A stretch of DNA of 64,000 nucleotides from DATFQE01 sp963733845. Its GTDB lineage: Bacteria > Actinomycetota > Thermoleophilia > Gaiellales > Gaiellaceae. Each line of letters opens with the position of its first letter. Positions within the stretch are counted from its first letter, which is position 1. The stretch covers positions 124,001 to 188,000 of the forward strand of contig CAVTEM010000004.1 in the NCBI GenBank assembly GCA_963733845.1, in the 5' to 3' direction. Shown piece by piece: positions 54,019 through 62,837 of this stretch. The position numbers and the translations under genes were made by a program. A model generated the notes under the pieces. The model saw only the letters and a program-made list of their open reading frames with translations. It had not been told where the DNA came from and searched no databases.

Positions 54019-55479
54019 CTAGTCCAGCGCGCCCACGTCGAGGACGGCCGTCTTCAGGTCGGTCATGTCGAGCATCGTGTAGCGGCCGCCGATCCGGCCC
54101 CAGCCCGTCTTCGTCCCGGCCGCGCCGCCGAACGGCTCGTGCGCCTCCCAGTAGTCGGTCGAGTCGTTGACGACGACGTTGCCGACGCGGAGCGAGTCGA
54201 GGAAGCGGAACGCGCGCCGGAGCGACCCGGTGTAGACGGCCGCCTGCAGCCCGAGGTGCGAGTCGTTGGCGACGGCGAGCGCCTCGTCGTCGTCGTCGAC
54301 CACGATCACGGGGACGATCGGCCCGAACGTCTCGTCGCGGTTGATCAGCGTGTCCACGCCGACGCGGTCGACGACCGTCGGCTGGTAGTAGAGCGTGGTC
54401 GGCCTGCCCGAGTCGCGCGCGCCACCGAGCACGACCTCGGCGCCCTTCTCGACTGCGTCGCTCACGTGGGCGTCCATCTTGCGGGCGGTGGGCTCGTTGT
54501 TCATCGGCCCGACGAGCGTGTCGTCGTCGAACGGATCGCCCAGCTTCCACCCCTTCGCCTCGTCCACGACCGCGGAGAGGAAGTCGTCGTGGACGCTCTT
54601 GTCGACGAGTACGCGCTCGGTCGCGCAGCAGACCTGGCCCGCGCAGAAGAAGCCGCCGTAGACCGCCCCCTTCGCGGCCGCGCGTAGATCGGCGTCGGCG
54701 CAGACGATCACCGGCCCGTTGCCACTCGCCTCGATCAGGGAGCGCTTCAGCCCGGCGGCGCGCACGATCTTCTCGGCAGTCGTGTGCGAGCCGACGAAGC
54801 CGATGCAGTCGACGTTCTCGTCCGTGACCAGCGCCTCGCCGACCTCACCGCCGCCGTAGACGACGTTGACGACCCCGTCGGGCAGGCCCGCGTCGGCCAT
54901 CGCCTGCATGAACGTGGCCATGGCGATCGGCGTCCACTCCGAGGGCTTGACGACGATTGTGTTCCCGGCCGCGATCCCGGGCGCGATCAGCTCGCTCGGG
55001 ATCAGGCTCGGGAAGTTCCAGGGCGTGATCGCGGCGTAGACGCCGTTCGGCTTGCGGAAGGTGAGGATGCGCTTGTTCACGTCCTGCGAGGGCAGGATCG
55101 CGGTCTCCATGCGCTTCACGTCCTCGGCCGCGATGCGGAAGTTCTCCGCGATCTCCTCGATGTCCGGGATCGCCTCGGCCCTGAACGGCTTGCCCTGCTC
55201 GAGCGAGAGCTCGCGCGCCATCTCCTCCGTGCGCTCCTCGATCGCGTCCGCGATCGCGTGGCAGACCTTCGCCCGATCCCAGGCGGACAGGGCGGCCCAA
55301 CCCGGCTGAGCCTGCCGCGCCGCGCGTGCCGCGCGTGCCACGTCCTCTCGGGAGGCGTCGGGTGCGTCCGCCAGCTTCTCGCCGGTGACCGGCGAGACGA
55401 TCTCACGCACGGTCTCGCCGGTGGAGTCGACCCACTCGCCGCCGACGAAGTTCTGCAGCGTGCGACCTGCTACGACCAT
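54019..55479 (-). CDS. Aldehyde dehydrogenase
   Basis: A 486-residue NAD(P)-dependent ALDH: FVGGEWVDS at the start, TPWNFPSLIPSELIAPG, VVKPSEWTP, FVGSHTTAEKI, the general-base Glu in LIEASGNGPV and nucleophile Cys in FFCAGQVCCATERV. ETFGPIVPV is conserved. ATG 55479 has GGAGG four bases upstream. Its start overlaps the saccharopine-dehydrogenase-like stop by ten bases, so it belongs to a PucR-led operon. It likely oxidises the aldehyde from an amine oxidase or lysine/polyamine breakdown. Confidence 0.94.
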   Translation of the reverse strand: MVVAGRTLQNFVGGEWVDSTGETVREIVSPVTGEKLADAPDASREDVARAARAARQAQPGWAALSAWDRAKVCHAIADAIEERTEEMARELSLEQGKPFRAEAIPDIEEIAENFRIAAEDVKRMETAILPSQDVNKRILTFRKPNGVYAAITPWNFPSLIPSELIAPGIAAGNTIVVKPSEWTPIAMATFMQAMADAGLPDGVVNVVYGGGEVGEALVTDENVDCIGFVGSHTTAEKIVRAAGLKRSLIEASGNGPVIVCADADLRAAAKGAVYGGFFCAGQVCCATERVLVDKSVHDDFLSAVVDEAKGWKLGDPFDDDTLVGPMNNEPTARKMDAHVSDAVEKGAEVVLGGARDSGRPTTLYYQPTVVDRVGVDTLINRDETFGPIVPVIVVDDDDEALAVANDSHLGLQAAVYTGSLRRAFRFLDSLRVGNVVVNDSTDYWEAHEPFGGAAGTKTGWGRIGGRYTMLDMTDLKTAVLDVGALD

Positions 55480-56456
55480 GTCACCTCCGTGTCCAGGGAG
55501 GCCAGGAAGGCCTCGGCGTCGGGAATCGCGTCCTCGGGCGGCTTGACTCCGGGTGCCTCGATCCGCCCTTCGAGCAGCTCCGCGGCTGCCCGCGCCGGCG
55601 GCTCCGAGGTCGAGCGCGCGCTGCCCCCACGCGTGAGCGAGGTGCCAACGACCGCGCCGCCGTCGCCGTCTCGGACCTCGACGACGTGCGCCGAGACCGA
55701 GGCGCTCGACTGCGTGTACGGCTCGGGCTCCTCGCCCTCGGGCAGCGCGAGCAGCTTCTCGATCAGCCCCGGCGCGAGGCAGAGGCGGAAGCTCGCCTCC
55801 ACCAGGCTCGGATAGCGCAGGGGCAGGGTGGCGAGCTCGGAGTGAAGCGTGTAGATGCCCTCCTTCTCGCCGACGGGATCCGGGAACGTCCGGCTCGCCC
55901 GACCGGAGACGGGCTCGGTGTCCTGCAGCTCGCCGTCGCGCACGACCATCGGGCGCATGCTCAGCTCGTCGAGCAGCGTACGCACCGAGTACGGCGCCGG
56001 AAACGGATGGCCGTCGGCGGCGGGGTCGCGCGTCGCGGCCCAGATCTCCATCGCGACTGGTTCGCCGCCGACGCGCTCCGCCGCGAGGCGCGCGAGCAGG
56101 TTCGTCTTGCCCGGCGCCGAGCCGAGCCCGAGGATCGCCGTGCGGCCGGCGGCCGCGAACTCTTCGTCGAGCTCGAGCTGGAGGCGCGTCATATGGAAGA
56201 GCCCGCCGAGGTCGACGTAGTCGGCGCCCACGGCGAGAGCGCCGCGCATCACCTCGAGGTTGAAGCGGTAGTCGACGCTGTTCACGACCACGCCCGCGCC
56301 CTCCAGCCCGCGCTGCAGCGAGTCCGCGTCGGTGACGTCGACGTGCTCGTCGCCCTCGAGGCGGTGGTCGAGCCGGCGGAACGGCGCTCCCCACTCCTCG
56401 AGGAACCCGGCCACGGTGCGGCCGATCGTGCCGGCGGCGCCGAGGACGGCGATCAC
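55470..56456 (-). CDS. Saccharopine dehydrogenase-like NAD(P) oxidoreductase
   Basis: A 328-residue protein with an N-terminal Rossmann motif (VIAVLGAAGTIGRTV), NSVDYRFNLEVMRGAL, ADYVDLGGLFH and LGLGSAPGKTNLLA, as in saccharopine dehydrogenase NADP-binding proteins. GTG 56456 overlaps the PucR stop as GTGA. It may act in lysine or amino-acid semialdehyde metabolism with the adjacent ALDH; the exact substrate is not clear. Confidence 0.87.
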   Translation of the reverse strand: MIAVLGAAGTIGRTVAGFLEEWGAPFRRLDHRLEGDEHVDVTDADSLQRGLEGAGVVVNSVDYRFNLEVMRGALAVGADYVDLGGLFHMTRLQLELDEEFAAAGRTAILGLGSAPGKTNLLARLAAERVGGEPVAMEIWAATRDPAADGHPFPAPYSVRTLLDELSMRPMVVRDGELQDTEPVSGRASRTFPDPVGEKEGIYTLHSELATLPLRYPSLVEASFRLCLAPGLIEKLLALPEGEEPEPYTQSSASVSAHVVEVRDGDGGAVVGTSLTRGGSARSTSEPPARAAAELLEGRIEAPGVKPPEDAIPDAEAFLASLDTEVTWS

Positions 56457-57908
56457 TGCGTGGCCGTCCCCCGTCGCGCCTCGAGCGCGTCGTGCGCCTT
56501 GAGCGCCAGCCACAGCTCCATGCGCTGCTCCGGGTCGTCGGGGTGGCGCCCCGTGACCTCGCGCAGGCGGTCCATGCGGTAGCGAAGGGTGTGGCGGTGG
56601 ACGCCGAGCCGCTCGGCCGCCTCGCTCCAGCGGCAGCCCGCGTCGAGCAGCCCGGCCAGGGAGTCGAGCAGCCAGGAGTTGTGCGCGGCCGGCCCGAGCA
56701 CGCGGTCGACGAACGCCTCGAGCGGCGCGTCCTGGAGATTGAGCAGGAGCTCGAGCGAGCCGAGGTCGCGGTACGAGGCGACGCTGCCGTCGGTCGTGTC
56801 CAGAGCCGCCCGCGCCTCGAGCAGGCTCCGGCCGAGGTCGCGCCCGCGAGCTGGGCGGCCGATCCCGAGCCGCCAGTGGGCGCCGTTCCCCGCGAGCCGG
56901 CGCGCGAGCGAGAGCACCGCCTCGTCCTCGTCGGCCTCGACCAGGAAGGCCGCCCGGTCGAGCCGGGCCGTGGAGACGTACGGGACCGCGAGCGCGTCGA
57001 GCTCGGACGCGAGCCGCTGGCGCACCGTCTCGGCAATGGCGCCGTCGGCCGGCTGCGCGAGCAGCGCGGCGTAGCTGCGGCGCGGGTCGAGCCCGAACGC
57101 GGCCATCCGGCGGCCGGACTCGCGCTCGTCGAGGCGGTCCTCCTCGAGATCCTCGAGCAGGTCTCCGGCGAGCCGCAGTTCGGCGGCGCTGACCGCCCGC
57201 CGCCGCGAGAGCTCGAACGCCAGGGCCGTCTGCCCGTGGTGGAGCACGAGGCGGTCGTACTCGCCGAACGGCCTGCCGTCCCGGGTGGCGCGGAGCGTAG
57301 CCAGCTCCTCGTGGACGACGACCGGGAGCTCGAGGGCGCCGTCGAACGACAGCCGACGGCCCGAGTGGCGCTCGCTGACGACGCGACCGGCCTCGTCGAC
57401 GAGCTGCAAGCTGCAGTCGAGATGGCCGCAGACGATCCCGAGCAGGTCGTTGAGGCCGCGGCTCTCCAGGACGGCGGCGGCGAGCCGCTCGTGCACGGCG
57501 GTGGCCTGGGTCAGCTGCTCGAGCCGCTCGCTCGCGATGTGCGAGACGGCCGTCTTCGTGATCGCCACGAACGGCACCTCGTACGGCACCTCGAGCACCG
57601 GGAAGCCGTGCAGGTCGGCCTCCTGCGCCAGCGCCGCCGGGACCTCGGCGAAGTTGAAACCGACGCCGAAGCAGAGACCGGCCAGGCCGTGCTCCGCGAG
57701 CCTGCGCACGTACGCCCGCTGTCCGGCCTCGAGCTCGCCCACGCCCAGCCCGGTCGTGAGCAGGACCTCGCCGCCCTCCAGCCACTGGGTCGGGATCCTC
57801 GAGCTCGGAGACGTGCAGCCAGCTGACCTCGCGACCGAGGCCTTCGGCGCCGGCGGCGACGCGCAGGTCGAGGCCGGGAAGGGTGGCGATGTCGCGGACG
57901 CTGAGCAT
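56453..57908 (-). CDS. PucR-family transcriptional regulator, frameshifted
   Basis: The N-terminal PucR domain starts MLSVRDIATLPGLDLRVAAG and changes frame by one base near 57795 (HVSELEDP to TQWLEGGEVLLTTGLG). A GGDEF-like middle region follows, and the C-terminal HTH_30 domain has SLLEARAALDT and AAERLGVHRHTLRYRMDRL. PucR regulators control purine, proline, GABA and polyamine catabolism. It sits between the amine oxidase and the dehydrogenases and probably activates them. Confidence 0.88.
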
Positions 57909-57918
57909 GGCCCCGGCG

Positions 57919-59449
57919 CTAGAGGAGCGCGTCGATCACCTCGTTGGCCGCCCGCTCGCCGGTCTCGACGGCGCCGTTGAGGTAGCCCTGGAAGTCGATC
58001 GAGGTGTGCTCGCCGCAGAAGTGGCAGGCGCCCTCGACTTCCCTCTCGACCCCGGCAAAGCGGGTGTACTGGCCCACCTTCCAATACGAGTACGAGCCCC
58101 GCGTCCACGGGTCGGCGGTCCAGAAGTCGCGCGTCGCTCGACCGTTCCACTGCGCCGAGATCCCGGGCAGCACCGGCTCGATCTGGCCGAGGAACTCCTT
58201 GGCGCGCGAGGCGGCCGTCCCCGAGCCGAAGCCGGCGCCGATCAAGCCGCCGGTGTAGTCGACGAGGATTCCGGACCGGCCCGCCTGCGTCCGGGTGACG
58301 TCCCACGTGCTCTGGTAACCGGTGTCAGCGTACGGTCTCACCGCTCGACCGCAGCGACTCCCAGTGCCGCGTCCGGAACTGGACGTGCAGCTTCGAGTTC
58401 GTTCCCATGCCCTGCTCGGCGATCGCGATGCGCTTGAGAGCCTTGAAACCGGCCTGCGCGTAGTCGACCGAGGCGCGCAGCACTGCGAACGGAAGCGCGA
58501 GCACGACACGGTCGGCGACGACGGTCTTCGTCGAGCCTCTACTCCGGAAGTCCAGCGAGTACGCCGCGTCCGAGCGCAGCCGGATGGCGGTCAGCTCGGA
58601 GCCGAGCGTCACCTGCCCGGCGAGCGCGGCGGCCAGCCGGGCCGGAATCTGGTCGTTCCCGCCGCGGACGTGGTACTTCTCGTTCGACTTGCCGAAGATC
58701 CGCAGCTGACCCGGGCCCGCATAGGCGAGCAGGTAGAGCAGATTGAGCGAGCTCTGCTGGGCGGACTCGGCGCCGTACTCGATGGTGTAGGCGACGTTCA
58801 GCAGTTGCCCGAGCTTGGAGCGCATGCCGCCCGGCACGGACTCCTCGATCCAGTCGACGATCGACATGTCGTCGAGCTCGAACCCGCGTTGCGTGAAGCT
58901 GTCATAGGTCGTGGGATAGCTCGCGGCCGACGCATCGCTATGGATTTTCTGCCAGACGGCCTTCAGGTCCGTGGTCGCCTGCGTGAACGGGTAGTCCGCG
59001 CCGTCGAAGTGATAGGTCGGCTCCGCCCCGTTCTGCTCGGCCTGCAGCAGGTTGTCGAGCTTCAGGCCCAGCTCGTGCGCGAGCTGCCGGATCGCGGTGT
59101 GTCCCTGGTCGATCAGCTCGCCGCCGTGTTCGGCGATCTGACCGTCTGTGAACGCGCCCCGAATCGTCCAGCAGCGGCCGCCGACACGATCGGCAGCGTC
59201 GTGGATCTGGGCGAGGTAACCGGCCTGCTTGAGCCGGTACGCGCACGTCAGTCCGGCCAAGCCTGCGCCGACGACGACGATACGCGGCGCGGTCGCCGGG
59301 TTTGCCGGTGGCGCGAAGCGTCCTGCCGCGGCGAGGGTCAGCCCGGCGAGCCCGGCGTCGCGGAGGAGGCGCCGTCTCGTGACTGTGGGCTCAGCCCCAG
59401 GCGCTGCGGCCGCCCGCTGAAGCTCGTGTGCCAGGGGGGTCCGCGTCAT
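57919..59449 (-). CDS. Tat-exported flavin amine oxidase, frameshifted
   Basis: The N-terminus has a twin-arginine signal (VTRRRLLRDAGLAGLTLAAA). Next are the FAD-binding motif RIVVVGAGLAGLTCAYRL and DRVGGRCWTIRG. The C-terminal CHFCGEHTSIDFQGYLNGAVETGERAA carries the usual end motif (shown in parts: FCGEHTS, GYLNGAVETGERAA). A one-base change is needed near 58340 (HVQFRTRHWES to YADTGYQSTWDV). AGGAGAG lies before ATG 59449. About 510 residues. It deaminates amines outside the cell membrane. Substrate may be putrescine or tyramine-like. Confidence 0.87.
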
Positions 59450-59666
59450 GTCTCTCCTCTCCTGCTGGTCGCCAGTACCCGTCTCTGGACGAGCTGGGCC
59501 AAAACTACGGTTCCGGAGCGGGACTTGCAAGGCCCCGACAGCGCCAATCGGGCGAAGGGTCCTTGGCCACATTGTCCAGGCGAGCGCGCCCCAACTGGAC
59601 GGGACGGCCCTTGTCGCACAGGCCGGGCAGCGGTTTAGCTAGCGCCACCGCAACGGAGGTACGTGT

Positions 59667-60500
59667 ATGCGCCGTCTCGTCGTTCTGCTCGCGTCCACCA
59701 CGGGCCTGGCTCTGATCGCAGCATTCCCGCTCTACGCCGGCGGCGGCGGAAAGGCAGCCACCGGCCCGCTTCCGGACCTGCAGACCGTCGTGCCGCGCCA
59801 TCTCCAGCTCGTGAATCAGCAGCAGAAGGAGCTGCTCCGCTTCGCGAACGGAATCGCCAACACCGGCCAGGGTCCGCTCGCCCTGCGGCCGGACCCGCCG
59901 ATCGCCGACGCGACGACGACGACGACCGCGATCCAGGAGATCCGCAGCAGCAACGACCTGTACAAGTGCGGCGAGCAGCCGAAGCAGGTCACGGCCTGCT
60001 ACACGATCGTGCGCGAGCGCGTCACCGGGACGTTCGAGTTTCATCCGGCCCACAACCACTGGCACATCGGTGACGTCGCGCTGTTCGAGCTCCACCAGGG
60101 CAGCCCCACCGGCCCGATCGTCGGCGGTCAGTCGATCAAGACCACGTTCTGCCTGATCGACTGGTACAAGCTCGAGGGCAACTCGAACACGGCCGACCGC
60201 GTCTTCCACGACTGCGAGCGGAGCTACCAGGGCATCCAATCGGGCTGGGTCGACCAGTACCACCATGCGCTCCCCGGCCAGGAGCTCGACCTGACCGGGA
60301 TCGCCAACGCGGACGACTACTACCTCGTCAGCACCTCGAACTTCGCGCAGCGCTTCGAAGAGACCGACTACATGAACAACACGGCGTGGGTGAAGTTCCG
60401 GCTCTACGCGGACTCGAACGGCAACCGGAAGATCGAGGTCAAGGGGAACTCGCCATGCTCGACCCCCGGCCTCTGCGGCGTAAACGCACCCAACCGCTGA
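59667..60500 (+). CDS. Secreted lysyl oxidase-like protein
   Basis: A 277-residue protein with a signal peptide (RRLVVLLASTTGLALIAAFP). It has the lysyl oxidase copper motif HPAHNHWHIGD (three His within six residues), a conserved cysteine pair (FCLIDWYK, HDCERSYQGI) and the quinone-tyrosine region DQYHHALPGQELDLTGI. GGAGG lies seven bases before ATG 59667. The family oxidises peptidyl lysine or small amines with a copper-quinone centre. The neighbouring amine oxidase, aminotransferase and transporter suggest an amine-related role. Confidence 0.88.
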   Translation: MRRLVVLLASTTGLALIAAFPLYAGGGGKAATGPLPDLQTVVPRHLQLVNQQQKELLRFANGIANTGQGPLALRPDPPIADATTTTTAIQEIRSSNDLYKCGEQPKQVTACYTIVRERVTGTFEFHPAHNHWHIGDVALFELHQGSPTGPIVGGQSIKTTFCLIDWYKLEGNSNTADRVFHDCERSYQGIQSGWVDQYHHALPGQELDLTGIANADDYYLVSTSNFAQRFEETDYMNNTAWVKFRLYADSNGNRKIEVKGNSPCSTPGLCGVNAPNR

Positions 60501-60502
60501 CG

Positions 60503-61801
60503 GTGGCGACGACCCAGGGCACCGAGACCGAACGCGTGCTCAACGCGCGGGAGCGCTTCGTGGCGCGCGGGATCTCGACGCCGAGCATCGTGGTGGCGCG
60601 CGCCGAGGGCGCGAGCGTCGAGGACGTCGACGGGCGCCGCTACGTCGACTTCGCCGGCGGGCTCGGCTGCCAGAACACGGGCCACGGCTTGCCGACGGCG
60701 GTGGCGGCGATGCACGAGCAGATCGACCGCTACCTGCACCAGTGCTTCATGGTCGGGATCTACGAGCCGTACGTCGAGCTGTGCAGGCGGCTCGCCGAGC
60801 TCTCGCCGTGCAGGGGCGTCGAGCAGAAGAGCCTGCTCGTGAACTCGGGCGCGGAGGCGATCGAGAACGCGGTCAAGGTCGCGCGGGCGGCCACGGGCCG
60901 GCCCGCCGTGATCGCGTTCGACAACGCCTTCCACGGCCGCACGCTGCTGACGATGACGCTCACCAGCAAGGTCGCCTACCGCAAGGGCTTCGGGCCCTTC
61001 GCGCCCGAGGTCTACCGCGCGCCGGCCCCCTACGCGTACCGGGGCGTGTCGACGGACGACGCGCTGACCGGGCTGGAGCTCCTGTTCAAGAAGGAGGTCG
61101 ACCCGGCCTCGGTCGCGTGCGTCGTACTGGAGCCGGTCCAGGGGGAAGGCGGCTTCATCCCGATGCCGGCGGACTTCCTCGTCGGCCTGCGTGCGGTCTG
61201 CGACCGGCACGGCATCCTCTACGTCGACGACGAGGTCCAGAGCGGCGTCGGCCGCACGGGGCCGATCTGGGCGATCGAGCACGCGGGCGTCGAGCCCGAC
61301 CTGCTCGTCTCGGGCAAGAGCCTCGGCGGCGGCCTCCCGCTCGCCGCGGTGACAGGAGGCGCAGAGGTGATGGACGCCGTCGACCCGGGCGGGCTCGGCG
61401 GTACCTTCGGCGGCAACCCCGTCGCGTGCGCAGCCGGGATCGCCGTGCTGGACGAGGTGGCAACTGAGGACTTCCGGGCGCGCGCCGACGCGATCGGCGA
61501 GCGGCTGCGGACGCGGCTCGACGCGATCGCGGCGCGTGTCCCGGAGGTAGGCGAGGTCCGGGGGATCGGCCCGATGCTCGCGCTCGAGCTCGTGCGCGAC
61601 CCGGCGACGAAGGAGCCGGCTCCCGAGCTCGCGCTCTCGACCCTCACCGGCGCTCGCGAGCGGGGCCTGATCCTGCTCACGTGCGGCCTCTACGGCAACG
61701 TCGTCCGGATCCTCGTCCCGCTCGTGGCGTCCGACGAGGAGCTCGCCCGCGGCCTCGACATCCTGGAGGAAGCGCTTGTCGCAGCCTGCGGCCGCGGGTA
61801 G
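60503..61801 (+). CDS. Class III aminotransferase (GabT-like)
   Basis: A 432-residue PLP enzyme: VDGRRYVDFAGGLGCQNTGH, NSGAEAIENAVKVARAATGR, FHGRTLLTMTLTSK, EPVQGEGGFIPMP, VDDEVQSGVGRTG and PLP-lysine motif LVSGKSLGGGLPLAA. The set resembles 4-aminobutyrate or putrescine-type aminotransferases. GTG 60503 follows the lysyl oxidase stop by two bases. The ABC ATPase start at 61776 overlaps its 3' end, linking it to polyamine uptake. Confidence 0.92.
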   Translation: MATTQGTETERVLNARERFVARGISTPSIVVARAEGASVEDVDGRRYVDFAGGLGCQNTGHGLPTAVAAMHEQIDRYLHQCFMVGIYEPYVELCRRLAELSPCRGVEQKSLLVNSGAEAIENAVKVARAATGRPAVIAFDNAFHGRTLLTMTLTSKVAYRKGFGPFAPEVYRAPAPYAYRGVSTDDALTGLELLFKKEVDPASVACVVLEPVQGEGGFIPMPADFLVGLRAVCDRHGILYVDDEVQSGVGRTGPIWAIEHAGVEPDLLVSGKSLGGGLPLAAVTGGAEVMDAVDPGGLGGTFGGNPVACAAGIAVLDEVATEDFRARADAIGERLRTRLDAIAARVPEVGEVRGIGPMLALELVRDPATKEPAPELALSTLTGARERGLILLTCGLYGNVVRILVPLVASDEELARGLDILEEALVAACGRG

Positions 61802-62837
61802 CGCCGACGTCGAGATCGTCTCGGCGTACAAGTCGTACGGCGACGTGGCCGCGGTGGACGGGGTCGACCTGCTCGTGCGCGCGGGCGAGTTCTTCACGAT
61901 GCTCGGGCCGAGCGGCTCGGGCAAGACGACCACGCTGAGGCTGATCGCCGGCTTCGAGCGGCCCGACTCGGGCCGCATCCTGCTCGGGGGCGACGACGTG
62001 ACCAAGGTCCCGCCCTACGCGCGCGACGTCAACACGGTCTTCCAGGACTACGCGCTCTTCCCGCACATGACGGTCGCGTCGAACGTCGACTACGGGCTGC
62101 GCGTCAAGAAGGTTCCCCGCGCCGAGCGCAAGCGCCGCGTGGGCGAGGCGCTCGAGATGGTCCGCCTCGGAGCACACGGCGGTCGCAAGCCGGGCCAGCT
62201 GTCGGGCGGCCAGCGCCAGCGGGTCGCGCTCGCACGCGCGATCGTCAACCGCCCCAAGGTGCTGCTGCTCGACGAACCGCTCGGCGCCCTCGACCTGAAG
62301 CTCCGCCAGGAGATGCAGATCGAGCTGAAGCGGATCCAGGAGGAGGTCGGGATCACGTTCATCTACGTGACCCACGACCAGGAGGAGGCGCTGACGATGA
62401 GCGACCGCATGGCCGTGTTCAACGAGGGCCGGATCGAGCAGGTCGGCGCGCCCGCAGCCGTGTACGAGCACCCCGAGAGCGAGTTCGTCGCCGGGTTCGT
62501 GGGCGTCTCGAACGTGCTCGAGCGGACGTACAACGGCAGGCCGAGCCGCTTCACCGTGCGGCCGGAGAAGATTCGCCTGCTCGCGGAGGGAGAGCTGCCC
62601 GCGAGCGGGTGGAACGTCGAGGACGGCGAGATCAGGGACGTGGTCTACGTCGGAATGGTCACGCGCTACGTGGTCGACCTCGACGCGGGCGGACGGCTGA
62701 TGGTCGTGCGCCAGAACCTGGAGACGTCCTCGAGCGAGGTGCTCGAGGCCCGAGGCCGCCGGGTGCGACTGGAGTGGCGGCCGGAACACACGTACGCAAT
62801 CGAACCGGGGGGAGAGACGGAGGAGATGGATGAGTAG
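61776..62837 (+). CDS. Polyamine-type ABC transporter ATP-binding protein (PotA-like)
   Basis: A 353-residue CUT1/PotA-type ATPase: Walker A GPSGSGKTT, Q-loop VFQDYALFPHMTVASNVDYG, signature LSGGQRQRVALARAI, Walker B VLLLDEPLGALDLKLR, His in YVTHDQEEALTMSD, and a C-terminal TOBE domain (FTVRPEKIRLLAEG). TTG 61776 overlaps the aminotransferase gene by 26 bases. The binding protein gene overlaps its stop. Permease genes probably follow beyond the window. Confidence 0.92.
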   Translation: MSQPAAAGSADVEIVSAYKSYGDVAAVDGVDLLVRAGEFFTMLGPSGSGKTTTLRLIAGFERPDSGRILLGGDDVTKVPPYARDVNTVFQDYALFPHMTVASNVDYGLRVKKVPRAERKRRVGEALEMVRLGAHGGRKPGQLSGGQRQRVALARAIVNRPKVLLLDEPLGALDLKLRQEMQIELKRIQEEVGITFIYVTHDQEEALTMSDRMAVFNEGRIEQVGAPAAVYEHPESEFVAGFVGVSNVLERTYNGRPSRFTVRPEKIRLLAEGELPASGWNVEDGEIRDVVYVGMVTRYVVDLDAGGRLMVVRQNLETSSSEVLEARGRRVRLEWRPEHTYAIEPGGETEEMDE